From: an uncultured Pseudomonadota bacterium
Lineage (GTDB): Bacteria; Myxococcota_A; UBA796; CAJQPC01
Length of the DNA stretch: 64,000 bases
Assembly (NCBI GenBank): GCA_913060515.1
Contig: CAJXRZ010000003.1
Span: 115,798 to 179,797 of the forward strand
Direction of reading: 5' to 3'
Below are positions 52,905 through 61,860 of this stretch, in pieces. Under the pieces are notes generated by a model that was given only the letters and a program-made list of their open reading frames with translations, was not told the DNA's origin and ran no database searches. Both the position numbers and the translations under genes were made by a program. Every line of letters starts with the position of its first letter. Position 1 is the stretch's first letter.

Positions 52905-54796
52905 GGCTCCAAATAGCCCAGAGAGCGCAGGGCCTCTTGCTCCCAGGCGGGCAGCTCCACCGCCTCGCACTCAAAGTCCTTCAAGCTGGCCTCGGCGCGG
53001 GCACGGGCTGCATTGACCGCGTTGACTTGCTGAGAGGCCAAGTTCTCGGCCTCGATTGGGTCCTCACCGAGGTTGTAGAACTCCACCCCACCCTCCGCGT
53101 CAAAGATCACCTTGACCCGAAGCTCTTCGGGGTTCTCCTCCTCGCCCTCGGCCACAGCCTGACGCGAGGTGGTCCGCAGGCCGACCAGACAGCCGCTGCC
53201 CAGGACCGGACCGCTGCGACCGACCAAGTCACAGACCAGGGACTTCTTGCGCACGCCCTGGGCGTAGCCCAAGAGCTCCACCCCTTCGGTGGGCTTGAAA
53301 GGGTCCAGCTTGATGGTCTTGAGGATGGTGGGTGCCACGTCCATGACCCGCACCTGCTGGGGCACGCGCTTGACGTGGGGCTTGAGCGGCGGGTAGCGCA
53401 AAATCAGAGGCACCTGGATGCTCTCGTCGTAGAGCCCGTGGTGATGGAAGAAGATCTCGTGCTCGCCGAGCTGCTCTCCGTGGTCCCCCACCACGATGAT
53501 CAGGGTGCGCTGCGCGGAGTCGGTGCGGTCTAGCAGCTCCATGAGCTGCCCCACCAGAGCGTCGACCTGCTCGACCTCCAAGGCGTAGATGCGCTGAAGC
53601 TCCGCGATCTCTTCTTCGGTGAAGCTGTGGTGCGGGTCCGAGAGCAGCGCGCGGTGGTCCACCAGGGCATCTGGGCTCTCGTACGGCGCGTGGGGCTCAA
53701 AGAGGTGCACCCAGGCGAACCAAGGTCGGGTCCCTCGGTCTTCGATCCAGGTGCTGGCGTGATCCACCGTCTGCTGTCCAGAGCGCTCCAAGAGCCAAGG
53801 CACCAGATGGGGCTGACCCGAGGCCATCACGCCGCGCAGGGCGTACTGCACAAAGAGGATGCGTGACCAGCCGCGCAGGCCCGGCACAAAGTCGTCGTCG
53901 TAGACCTGGAAGCCTTGGTTCAAGCCGCTGCGGGTGTTCACCGCAAAGCTGCTCAGGAAGGCGCCCGTGGCGTAGCCCTCCTCCTCCAAGCGCTCCGCCA
54001 CCGTGATGTAGCCGCGGTCCAGAGGGTCAGCGTTGCTGAGCACCCGATGCCGCAGTGGGTGCAGGCTGGTGAACATGCTGGCGTGACTGGGGCCGGTCTC
54101 CGGGAGCGGCGTCACGGCGTCCAAAAAGACCACGCCCTCCTCGCCCAAACGCTTGAGGTTCGGCGTGTTCGCCTTGGCGTTGTCGTAGGCGGAGATGTGG
54201 TCACGACGGGTGGTGTCCAGAGTCACGAGGAGGACGTTGGGGTCCCCTTCCAGGGCCCGCGCGCTGCCGTAGTTCTGATTGGCGCCCGCAGCGCCGGCTG
54301 CGACACCGATCAGGCTGCCCAAGAGCAAGGCAAAGCCGGTCCAGCCCAGCTTGCTCTCGCCTCCCAGCTCCTCGCGTCGGCCCCAATAGCCCGCGTTGAA
54401 CCAGACCACGCCAGCGACACCGATGGGGCAAGCCGCCATGGCCAAGGCGCTGGGAATGCGCTCCATTCCGACCAGGTTTCCGGCCGCGTGCCAGAGGTAG
54501 AAGCCGCTCAGGAAAAAGGCCACGCCGGCGCAAGCGGCCGAGATGAACACCGAGTCCCGCCAGTTCTTGCCGACAAGCTGGAGCACAATGCCCACCGGCA
54601 GCGCCACACACATGGCGACGATGGCGCCGCTCAGAGTGCAGCCCAAGGACAGCAGGGCCCCCTCGGCCACGCTCAGGGACAGGCTCAGAGTGGAGACGAT
54701 CTCCACCATCTCAAAGGCGCCCGCCAACCAGCCCAAACCGAAGGAGAGTTGAATGGCCCGCAACCAGCGACGGGATGGGGCGCGGAGCAGCTCCAC
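52901..54796 (-). CDS. Membrane sulfatase-fold hydrolase/transferase with Thr nucleophile, copy 2 of a tandem pair
   Basis: This 631-residue protein starts at GTG directly after the upstream stop (TGAGTG). It has about five or six TM helices (to about 175). The catalytic domain shows NVLLVTLDTTRRDHISAYD, TGPSHASMFTSLHPL (Thr in place of formylglycine Cys), VHLFEPHAPYESP and VVGDHGEQLGEHEIFFHHHG. The C-terminus ends LRSLGYLEP. By family it is a metal-dependent phospho-hydrolase or transferase acting in the periplasm rather than a sulfatase. It overlaps the YfhO-like gene by 4 bp. Confidence 0.85.
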   Translation of the reverse strand: MELLRAPSRRWLRAIQLSFGLGWLAGAFEMVEIVSTLSLSLSVAEGALLSLGCTLSGAIVAMCVALPVGIVLQLVGKNWRDSVFISAACAGVAFFLSGFYLWHAAGNLVGMERIPSALAMAACPIGVAGVVWFNAGYWGRREELGGESKLGWTGFALLLGSLIGVAAGAAGANQNYGSARALEGDPNVLLVTLDTTRRDHISAYDNAKANTPNLKRLGEEGVVFLDAVTPLPETGPSHASMFTSLHPLRHRVLSNADPLDRGYITVAERLEEEGYATGAFLSSFAVNTRSGLNQGFQVYDDDFVPGLRGWSRILFVQYALRGVMASGQPHLVPWLLERSGQQTVDHASTWIEDRGTRPWFAWVHLFEPHAPYESPDALVDHRALLSDPHHSFTEEEIAELQRIYALEVEQVDALVGQLMELLDRTDSAQRTLIIVVGDHGEQLGEHEIFFHHHGLYDESIQVPLILRYPPLKPHVKRVPQQVRVMDVAPTILKTIKLDPFKPTEGVELLGYAQGVRKKSLVCDLVGRSGPVLGSGCLVGLRTTSRQAVAEGEEENPEELRVKVIFDAEGGVEFYNLGEDPIEAENLASQQVNAVNAARARAEASLKDFECEAVELPAWEQEALRSLGYLEP

Positions 54797-56593
54797 TCAG
54801 TCTTCCACGTAGCCCAAGGCGCGCAGGGCCTCGAGGGTCTGGGCGTCCATCTCTGGGCCCTTGAGGATGACCTCTTTCCCGTCCAGCACCGAGTCCATGC
54901 GCTCCGCGAGCAGGTCCACGTCTTCAGGCCGCTCGGGGGCGAAGTCCTTGGACTCATCGGGGTCCTGCATCAGGTCGTAGAGACGCTCGCCGCGGTCCTG
55001 ACCCATGCGGATGTACTTGGCCTCGGGGGTGCGAAGGGACAGGTCCACCGGAGGCTCCTCTACAAAGCGGGCCCCAATGGTACTGGAGAGTACTGGCCGG
55101 TCCGAGCAGACCGTGCCCTGCAGCCACTCCGTGAAGGGCGCACCGTCCGATTCGTAGGTGGGCAACACGGCGAGCTGGCGGATGGTCGGGATCACATCGA
55201 TGGTGGACAGCTGACAGGGAACGACGGTTCCAGGCTCTACACCTGGCCCGCGAAGAATCAGCGGCACCCGCAGCGAGGGGTCGAAGAGATCGTCGCCGTG
55301 GTCGAAGAGCACGCCGTGCTCCGTCAGGGACTCGCCATGGTCTGCGGTCATCACCACCAGGGTGTTGTCCAGCAGCTCATGAACCTCCAGCCAGGAGACC
55401 AGCTCGCCAGTGAGTTGGTCGGTGTAGGCCAGCTCATCGTCGTAGGCCTGGGTCAGCCAGTCCGTGGAAGTGATGGCCTTGTGGGGCGGCGGCCAGTAGC
55501 CGGGCAGCTCCAAGGGCTCTCCATCGGTGGGCGCCGAGGCGAGATCACTGACCTCGTATGGGGCGTGGGGGTCAAAGAAGTGGACCCACAGAAACCAGCG
55601 ACCGCGCTCGTGTTGCTTGAGGAAGCGCAGGGATCGGTCGACCGCCGAGTCCCCTTTGCGCTCCCGAAGCGTGTTCGCCGGCAGGAAGATCTCGTCGACC
55701 AGCTTGATGAGGGTCAGGCGGTGCATGCCCGGCACATCGCCAAAGTCATCGTCGTAGACGTCCCAGCCCTCGGACCAGCCATAGCGGCCATGGAGGGGAA
55801 ATCCGGAGACCACAGCGCCGGTGCGCACGTCCATTTGTTGGAAGGACCACTGCACCATCGCGGGCTGCTCGCCCAGCTTGGTGCCGTTGGAGAGGATGCC
55901 GGTGGTGGTGGTTCGATTCCCCGTGAGCAGGGCCAAGTGCGATGGCTCGGTCAGGGGGGCCGGGGCGATGGCTTGCTCAAAGCGCGCGCCTTCGTCTGCC
56001 AGTCGTTGGAGGACGGGGGTCTTGGCCGGACCGCCATAGGGCTGCAGTCGATCGGGCCGGGTGGTGTCCCAGGTGATCAACAGGACGTTTGGCCCATCCG
56101 AGGTCTGGCTGGGCCCAGCGGGCAAGCCCCGGACAAAGCCACCCCAGAAGCAGAGCAATCCAACCACACCCGCCCACCGCACCCGCGGCGCGATGTGCTT
56201 GTTGAAGGTCACCCCGACCAGCATGCCCATGCAGAAGAGCGCGCCCAAACCAATGAGCAGAATGGGGCTGCGAAGCGACTCGTTGAGCACCACCGCAAAG
56301 CGGTAGTAGAGCGCGGTGTGGAGCCCCAGAAGCGAGCCCACGATGAAGCCGATCTTGCGCTTGCCCAGGTAAGGAATCTTGGTGGTCAGCGAGGCCACAC
56401 AGGCCGCGAGCAAGGCCACACCCAGGTTGGTGCCCATGGCCATGGAGCAGAAGGAGAGCTGGTCAAAGAAGCCCAGCCCCAGGCGCGGCTCCGTACGAAC
56501 CAGAAACTCAACGGTTCCAGCGCTCAACCCCAGCCACGTGGCGGCATTGAGCAGTTCAACAAAGGAGAGATCTTGGGCAGGGGCGGTCTTCAC
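54797..56593 (-). CDS. Membrane sulfatase-fold hydrolase/transferase with Thr nucleophile, copy 1 of a tandem pair
   Basis: This 598-residue protein has a GTG start (GTGAAGACC) and about five TM helices to residue 165. The catalytic domain shows NVLLITWDTTRPDRLQPYG, PLTEPSHLALLTGN, VHFFDPHAPYEVS and VMTADHGESLTEHGVLFDHG. The nucleophile is again Thr. It ends LEALRALGYVED. It is the first gene of the three-gene minus-strand operon with its paralogue and the YfhO-like gene, suggesting a shared role in envelope glycolipid decoration. The substrate is unknown. Confidence 0.85.
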   Translation of the reverse strand: MKTAPAQDLSFVELLNAATWLGLSAGTVEFLVRTEPRLGLGFFDQLSFCSMAMGTNLGVALLAACVASLTTKIPYLGKRKIGFIVGSLLGLHTALYYRFAVVLNESLRSPILLIGLGALFCMGMLVGVTFNKHIAPRVRWAGVVGLLCFWGGFVRGLPAGPSQTSDGPNVLLITWDTTRPDRLQPYGGPAKTPVLQRLADEGARFEQAIAPAPLTEPSHLALLTGNRTTTTGILSNGTKLGEQPAMVQWSFQQMDVRTGAVVSGFPLHGRYGWSEGWDVYDDDFGDVPGMHRLTLIKLVDEIFLPANTLRERKGDSAVDRSLRFLKQHERGRWFLWVHFFDPHAPYEVSDLASAPTDGEPLELPGYWPPPHKAITSTDWLTQAYDDELAYTDQLTGELVSWLEVHELLDNTLVVMTADHGESLTEHGVLFDHGDDLFDPSLRVPLILRGPGVEPGTVVPCQLSTIDVIPTIRQLAVLPTYESDGAPFTEWLQGTVCSDRPVLSSTIGARFVEEPPVDLSLRTPEAKYIRMGQDRGERLYDLMQDPDESKDFAPERPEDVDLLAERMDSVLDGKEVILKGPEMDAQTLEALRALGYVED

Positions 56594-56676
56594 CGCCGCC
56601 CTCTAACCAACCGGCGCGCAATCGCTGGGTGCAAAGCACGTGCATGCAGGCACCAGGGGCCCGTCACAAGCCCCTC

Positions 56677-57726
56677 TCAGTTGGGAAGCAGCATGTAGGG
56701 GCTGTGTACCGAGACGAAGTGGCCCTCCCCTTCCGGGAGAGGCTCGACGCTGACCCAGTAGGCCCCCACCTTGCGAAGCTCGGCCCCCTCCAGCATCCAC
56801 CCGGCTCCCTGGGCGGTCGCTTTGGTGGCGCCCGCCTTGGCCCGCTCTTGCAGGTAGCCATCGAGCTCAGCGCCAACGGAGAGAAGCTCGCTCTCCTTGT
56901 TCAGCACCTTCGCGACGCTCTGCGCGGTGAGCGCCAGCTGCCCCTCCTCTTTGGGGTTGCTCCCCAACAGCCCAGTGAGCGCACCGCCATCGGCGCTCAG
57001 GGTCAACACCGAGAGCGGCATCTCCTTTGGGTCCAGCTCGATCTCTTTGGCCCCCGCGGCGGCCGCCACGCTCAGACCGATGAAGCCCTGGGGCGCAGCG
57101 GGCAGTGGGCTCTCCTCAAGGGCGCTCCAGCCCTCCAAGGCCGCACACCACTCCGTCTTCTCTTTGCAGGCGGCGCGTCGCACCACGGCCACCGAGCTGG
57201 CCACCGCATCCCTGCTGCCATCTTCGCGGCTGACCTGACCGTTGAGGCCGTACTCCAGATCGTCTGCGACATGGCAGGGCGTGCTGCGCAGCAAAAAGAC
57301 TTGCTGACCCGAGGTGATGGAGTCCGGCAGGGCCGCGTCGCTCACGTAGTGGTCCTTGGGCATCGCAAAGGGCGCGCTGCGCTGCATGCGGCCTTGGATC
57401 TTCGGGACCTTCTGGTCGCCGCCGCCGTAGTTGGACAGGGAGACGTTCAGGGAGATGAAGCACTGATTGGGCACCAGGGGAACGACGATGCGGTCGAAGG
57501 GCTCCAGAGTCACGCTCACCTGAGCCCCGTCCCGCACGGCGATGCTGTGGGTGCCAGGGCCCAGCCCTAAGGCAACCGGGTCGCCCAGGCGCTTGTCCTC
57601 GTCCCCGTTGATCGAGACCGCCAGTGGCTCACCGGCGGTCATCAAGTAGACGCGCGTGCCATCTTTGGTCTGGGCCTCCATCATGCCGCAGCCAAGGAGA
57701 GAGGGCAGAAGCAGTGCAAGGAGCAT
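56677..57726 (-). CDS. Lipoprotein of unknown function
   Basis: This 349-residue protein starts MLLALLLPSLLGCG (lipobox LLGC). An upstream extension of the frame to 57909 lacks an RBS and overlaps prfC, so it was rejected. A beta-rich N-terminus (YLMTAGEPLAVSINGD, HSIAVRDGAQVSVTLEPFD) looks PEGA-like. The middle has several Cys (CKEKTEWCAAL) and the C-terminus has SVEPLPEGEGHFVSVHSP. No family is recognised. It is divergent from prfC; a TTGACA hexamer and the palindrome CGTCACGTGACG lie upstream. Confidence 0.65.
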   Translation of the reverse strand: MLLALLLPSLLGCGMMEAQTKDGTRVYLMTAGEPLAVSINGDEDKRLGDPVALGLGPGTHSIAVRDGAQVSVTLEPFDRIVVPLVPNQCFISLNVSLSNYGGGDQKVPKIQGRMQRSAPFAMPKDHYVSDAALPDSITSGQQVFLLRSTPCHVADDLEYGLNGQVSREDGSRDAVASSVAVVRRAACKEKTEWCAALEGWSALEESPLPAAPQGFIGLSVAAAAGAKEIELDPKEMPLSVLTLSADGGALTGLLGSNPKEEGQLALTAQSVAKVLNKESELLSVGAELDGYLQERAKAGATKATAQGAGWMLEGAELRKVGAYWVSVEPLPEGEGHFVSVHSPYMLLPN

Positions 57727-57753
57727 GAGGAGATCCAGGTTGAAGGCCAGCCT

Positions 57754-57765
57754 CGTCACGTGACG
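57754..57765. promoter_or_regulatory. Perfect palindrome CGTCACGTGACG upstream of the lipoprotein gene at 56677
   Basis: The 12-bp palindrome sits just downstream of a TTGACA hexamer (57775-57780, minus strand) and before the ATG at 57726. It is a candidate repressor operator; the matching -10 is poor (GACGAG). Confidence 0.35.
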
Positions 57766-57869
57766 GGAGGGCCCTGTCAAGCCGCGCAGCCCCTGCACCA
57801 GACCGGGCCCAAGCTGGACGATGGGCCCCTTGCGACATACCTCCGCGCGCAATGCCCACAGGAGCCCGG

Positions 57870-59453
57870 ATGTCCGAGCTGACCACCCAGGCCGAGCGCC
57901 GACGCACATTCGCCATCATCTCTCACCCAGATGCAGGCAAGACCACCCTGACCGAGAAGCTGCTTCTCTATGGTGGAGCGATCCACTTGGCAGGCTCCGT
58001 CAAGTCGCGAAAGGCCAGTCGCCACGCCGTCTCTGACTGGATGGAGATGGAGAAGACCCGCGGGATCTCGATCACCTCCTCGGTGCTCCAGTTTGAGCAC
58101 CTGGGCCGGGCCGTGAACCTGCTGGACACCCCCGGTCACGCCGACTTTAGTGAGGACACCTACCGAACCCTCTCGGCCGTGGACTCGGCGGTCATGCTCA
58201 TCGACCACGCCAAGGGCGTCGAGGGACGAACGCTCAAGCTCTTCGAAGTCTGCCGACTGCGCGGACTGCCCATCTTGACCTTCATGAACAAGCTGGACCG
58301 CGAGGGCCTGGACCCTCTGGGCCTGATGGACGAGATCGGCGAGAAGCTCGGCGGTCTACGCTGCTTCCCCATCAACTGGCCCATCGGAATGGGACGCGAC
58401 TTCAAGGGCGTTGTCGACGTGCGCACCCGCGAGGTCTTCCTCTTCTCGAACTCCAAGCATGGCCAAGAGCGCGGGGTGGAGGAGCGCATCTCATTCGAGG
58501 AGGCCCGGGAGCGCCTGGGCAGCTTGATGGACGACATCGAAGAAGAGCTGGATCTGCTGGAGATGGCCGGCGACGGTTGGGATCAGCAGGCCTTCTTGGA
58601 TGGAAAGCTCAGCCCAGTGTTCTGGGGCTCGGCCATGACCAACTTCGGTGTGGCGCCCTTCCTGGACTTCTTGGTGGAGAGCGCCCCTGGCCCTGCTCCC
58701 CGGGAGACCCGCGAAGACGAGACCATCACCCCGGACAGCCCACAGTTCACCGGCTTTATCTTCAAGATCCAAGCGAACATGAACCCTCGCCACCGAGATC
58801 GCATCGCCTTCATGCGTGTGGTCAGCGGCCAGTTCGAGCGTGGCATGGACGTGAAGATCGGGCGTTCGGCCGAGGCGCTGCGCCTCAGCAAGCCCCACAG
58901 CTTCATGGCCCAAGAGCGCAGCATTGTGGAGGAGGCTTGGCCTGGCGACATCGTCGGCCTCTACGACCCAGGAAAGCTGCGCATCGGCGACACCCTCTCG
59001 GGCGGCGAAGCCATTCAATACAAGGGCATCCCCCGCTTCGCTCCGGAGCACTTCGCCCGTCTGCGTCTCAAGGATCCACTGCGTCGCAAGCAGCTCGCCT
59101 CTGGTCTGGACCAGCTCTCCAAAGAGGGCGCCATTCAGCTCTTCTTCCGTCCGGAGTTTGGACAGCAGGACCCTTACTTGGGCGCAGTCGGCATGCTCCA
59201 GTACGAGGTGCTCATCGAGCGTCTCAAGAACGAGTACCGAGTCGAGGCCATCCTGGAGATGACCAACTTCCGCTTGGCCCGCTGGATCGGCGGAGACGAG
59301 AAGGGCCTGGAGTGGATGAAGTCCCGACGCGACTACCCCATCGTGCACGACCGCACTGGACAGCCAGTGGTGCTCGCCGAGAGCCCTTGGCCGCTGCAGT
59401 ACGCGCTGCGTGAGAACCCCGGAATGGAGCTCTTCGACGTCGAGCCGCTCTGA
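57870..59453 (+). CDS. prfC: Peptide chain release factor 3
   Basis: This 527-residue protein is close to E. coli RF3 (529). It is a translational GTPase with G1 SHPDAGKTTLTEKLLLYGGA, switch TRGISITSSVLQF, G3 DTPGHADFSEDTYR, G4 FMNKLDREG and a C-terminal domain YLGAVGMLQYEVLIERL. It recycles RF1 and RF2 after peptide release. AGGAG at 57860-57864 is 5 nt before ATG, which decides the start over the ATG at 57852. Confidence 0.96.
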   Translation: MSELTTQAERRRTFAIISHPDAGKTTLTEKLLLYGGAIHLAGSVKSRKASRHAVSDWMEMEKTRGISITSSVLQFEHLGRAVNLLDTPGHADFSEDTYRTLSAVDSAVMLIDHAKGVEGRTLKLFEVCRLRGLPILTFMNKLDREGLDPLGLMDEIGEKLGGLRCFPINWPIGMGRDFKGVVDVRTREVFLFSNSKHGQERGVEERISFEEARERLGSLMDDIEEELDLLEMAGDGWDQQAFLDGKLSPVFWGSAMTNFGVAPFLDFLVESAPGPAPRETREDETITPDSPQFTGFIFKIQANMNPRHRDRIAFMRVVSGQFERGMDVKIGRSAEALRLSKPHSFMAQERSIVEEAWPGDIVGLYDPGKLRIGDTLSGGEAIQYKGIPRFAPEHFARLRLKDPLRRKQLASGLDQLSKEGAIQLFFRPEFGQQDPYLGAVGMLQYEVLIERLKNEYRVEAILEMTNFRLARWIGGDEKGLEWMKSRRDYPIVHDRTGQPVVLAESPWPLQYALRENPGMELFDVEPL

Positions 59454-59557
59454 TTCTGTCGTCCCAGTGATGGGCACCGAATACCTTGTGATGCTCTTGT
59501 GACCTTGGGGGCGGAGGGGGCCGTTTAGCCTGAAGGGGAACCTCACCGGAGCCCCAA

Positions 59558-60214
59558 ATGCCCACCAATTCCTTCACCCGCCGTGGCCTCCTAATCTCCG
59601 CGCTGACCGGCGCTGCAGTGCTGACGCTCCGGCCCACGCTGAGCTTCGCAGCCGCTGACCCACTTCTGACCCTGAAGGTGCGCGGCGGCCCAAGCATCCG
59701 AATTCTGCGCTTCGACGGCAACAAGGGAGTCGCCAAGATCCCCGTGAACGGCGTCCAGAAGACCGTGCGCTTTGCGGTCTCGGGCAAGCTCCAGGCGGCC
59801 CAAGCGGAGCTCAAGAAGAGCGGCGTGCTGTCCCTTGTCATCAAGGGCGCAACCAAGCTGAGCTTCACCCTGCCCGCTGGCCAGCGCAGGGGCACCTTGG
59901 TCCAGGGCGAGGAGAGCCAGGACTGCGACCTGGTCTCGGATGGTGGGGTCATCAGCGGGCCGGTGCTCATCGCCGCTGGAATGCTGCTCTTGACGACGGT
60001 CGCACTCATCCTCGGCAGCAAGGCTTTGGACGGCGGAGGAAAGATGTCGGTGTCCGGGTACACCTCCACTGAGGGTCACGGCGTGACCGTTAGCGTCGAT
60101 GGTGGCGCAAGCGGTGGCGGCGACAACGAAGACGATGACGAGGGCGAGGAGGGCAATGACGGTGGAAGCACAGAAGAGGGGGGTGGCCCAGGCCCAAGCA
60201 TCCCAGGCCAGTGA
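59558..60214 (+). CDS. Tat-type exported/membrane protein of unknown function
   Basis: This 218-residue protein begins with a twin-arginine-like signal (FTRRGLLISALTGAAVL). A beta-rich domain at about 32-130 (LKVRGGPSIRILRFDGN, GVAKIPVNGVQKTVRF) follows, then one TM helix (VLIAAGMLLLTTVALIL, about 142-160). A Gly/Asp/Glu-rich low-complexity C-terminus ends the protein. No family is recognised. It is on the same strand as the CotH-kinase gene 43 bp downstream and may be co-transcribed. Confidence 0.6.
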   Translation: MPTNSFTRRGLLISALTGAAVLTLRPTLSFAAADPLLTLKVRGGPSIRILRFDGNKGVAKIPVNGVQKTVRFAVSGKLQAAQAELKKSGVLSLVIKGATKLSFTLPAGQRRGTLVQGEESQDCDLVSDGGVISGPVLIAAGMLLLTTVALILGSKALDGGGKMSVSGYTSTEGHGVTVSVDGGASGGGDNEDDDEGEEGNDGGSTEEGGGPGPSIPGQ

Positions 60215-60257
60215 ATGCCGTGGCCGAAGGCAGCCCACCAGCCTGTACAATGCCCTC

Positions 60258-61781
60258 ATGCTCTCCCTACTCCTCTCCTGCACCGGCGCCGCCGTCCTGC
60301 CCACAGTCGAGCAGGACCCAGTTGAGTCCTGTGTCCTGGTCTCCGACCTGGAGGAGCCTACGTGGCTCGAAGAGGGAGAGCGCCTGCGCTTCACCTTGGC
60401 TTGCTCGGACCGAGTGCCCGAAGCGCTCATCGAGATCTTGCCCATCTCTCTGCCCGGCGAGGCCGAGTTTGACCGCGAGAGCTTAGAGGTCTCCTGGACC
60501 CCTGGGGAGGACGATGCAGGAGCCGCCGAGTTCCTCTTCTCCCTTCGCGTGCCGGGACAAGAGATTCCAAGCTCCTACGGCTTTGACGCCTATGTGATGG
60601 CGGACGAAGACAGCAGCCCAGATCCGGAGCGCTACACCCAAGAGTGGGGCCTGCCTGTGTTCCACCTCTCCGTCTTCGGGGAGCTGACGCAGACCGACAA
60701 AGACGCCCAAGTCACCTTCGATGGCGTGGAGTACCCAGCCGAAGCCAAGATTCGCGGTGCCTCGTCAGCCGCCTATCCAAAGCCCAGCTACACCATCGAG
60801 TTTCCCGAAGAAGAGCTCAACACCAAAGAGCAGTGGGGCAAGAAGCGCAACCACCTGATTCTGCTGAGCACCTTCGACGACAACAGCTATGTGCGACAGA
60901 AGCTGATCTATGACCAGTGGGCTGCGATGGCCGAGTACTGGGGAGAGAGCCGACTCACGCCACGCACCTTCTTCTGCGTGCTCTACATCAACGGCGACTA
61001 CCAGGGCCTCTACGTGGCCTTGGACCGTCCAGATGATGAGTTCATTCGGCACATGGGCATGGACGATTCCGGAAACCTCTTCAAGGCCGTCAACCACGAC
61101 GCCAGCTTCTACAGCGTCGACTACTACGGCAACCCAAAGGGTGATTTGGCGGCGGGCTACGACAAGAAGGAAGGCCTGCCCGAGGACGACTACGATGACC
61201 TGAGGGAGCTGGTCTCCTTCACGGCCTCCTCGAACGCCAATCAGCTCAGCAACACCTTCGAGGAGTGGGGGCCCCAGGGCGAGTTCATGGACTGGTTTCT
61301 GCTCGTCTACTACAGTCTCTCCGAGGACTCCGCAGGCAAGAACTCCTACCTGTACCACAACCCCGAAAGCGACCGTTGGCGCTACATTCCCTGGGACTTC
61401 AACCACGCCTGGGGACAGAACTGGTACACCTTGCGTACCGACCCATCCAGCCTGAACACCTTCCAGTCCAGGAACCGCATCTTCTGGGCCTTTCAGAGCA
61501 GCGCTGCCGCCTCCGAGACCCTCTGGGAGCGCTACGCTCAGATGCGGGCCGACGGTCCCCTGCACCCCGATTGGATCAAGGGCCAGCTCGACGACTACTA
61601 CGCTCTGATTCAACCCGCTGCCGAGAAGGACTGGGATCACTGGGGCCGGGAATATGAGACCTATGGCTACTGGGCAAATGCCCGCTCAGGGACCTGGCAG
61701 GACTACGAGGGCGAGAAGGACTACCTCTACGACTGGGTGGAGGAGCGCGCTGAGGTGATGGACCGAGAGCACGGCGACTGA
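60258..61781 (+). CDS. CotH-kinase family lipoprotein
   Basis: This 507-residue protein has an extremely short lipoprotein signal, MLSLLLSCTG. An Ig-like N-terminal part (about 20-110) precedes a CotH domain: VTFDGVEYPAEAKIRGASS, YPKPSYTIEF, KKRNHLILLSTFDD, GDYQGLYVALDRPDDEFI and the metal-binding RYIPWDFNHAWGQNW. CotH proteins are atypical extracellular kinases that phosphorylate spore-coat proteins in Bacillus. In Gram-negative genomes they are common secreted proteins of unknown target. The start is tentative because of the short n-region. Confidence 0.82.
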   Translation: MLSLLLSCTGAAVLPTVEQDPVESCVLVSDLEEPTWLEEGERLRFTLACSDRVPEALIEILPISLPGEAEFDRESLEVSWTPGEDDAGAAEFLFSLRVPGQEIPSSYGFDAYVMADEDSSPDPERYTQEWGLPVFHLSVFGELTQTDKDAQVTFDGVEYPAEAKIRGASSAAYPKPSYTIEFPEEELNTKEQWGKKRNHLILLSTFDDNSYVRQKLIYDQWAAMAEYWGESRLTPRTFFCVLYINGDYQGLYVALDRPDDEFIRHMGMDDSGNLFKAVNHDASFYSVDYYGNPKGDLAAGYDKKEGLPEDDYDDLRELVSFTASSNANQLSNTFEEWGPQGEFMDWFLLVYYSLSEDSAGKNSYLYHNPESDRWRYIPWDFNHAWGQNWYTLRTDPSSLNTFQSRNRIFWAFQSSAAASETLWERYAQMRADGPLHPDWIKGQLDDYYALIQPAAEKDWDHWGREYETYGYWANARSGTWQDYEGEKDYLYDWVEERAEVMDREHGD

Positions 61782-61788
61782 CGGCAGC

Positions 61789-61804
61789 CTTTTTCGAGAA
61801 AAAG
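61789..61804. terminator. AT-rich hairpin after the CotH-kinase gene
   Basis: CTTTTTC and GAAAAAG are perfect complements around GA, 8 bp past the stop. It is AT-rich in a GC-rich region and may act as a weak terminator. Confidence 0.35.
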
Positions 61805-61860
61805 CGAACACTCTGCCTCTTTGCGGCAACTCAGGGATGAACTCAAGAAGAGGAGCCCAA

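Noticed and set aside
53915..56698. A 927-codon plus-strand open frame
   Set aside because: It is an antisense shadow of the two membrane hydrolase genes, caused by high GC at third positions; it has no RBS or domain pattern.
59466..59510. GGGCACCGAATACCTTG as a sigma-54 promoter
   Set aside because: Spacing between the -24-like and -12-like elements is wrong and GC is missing at -12.
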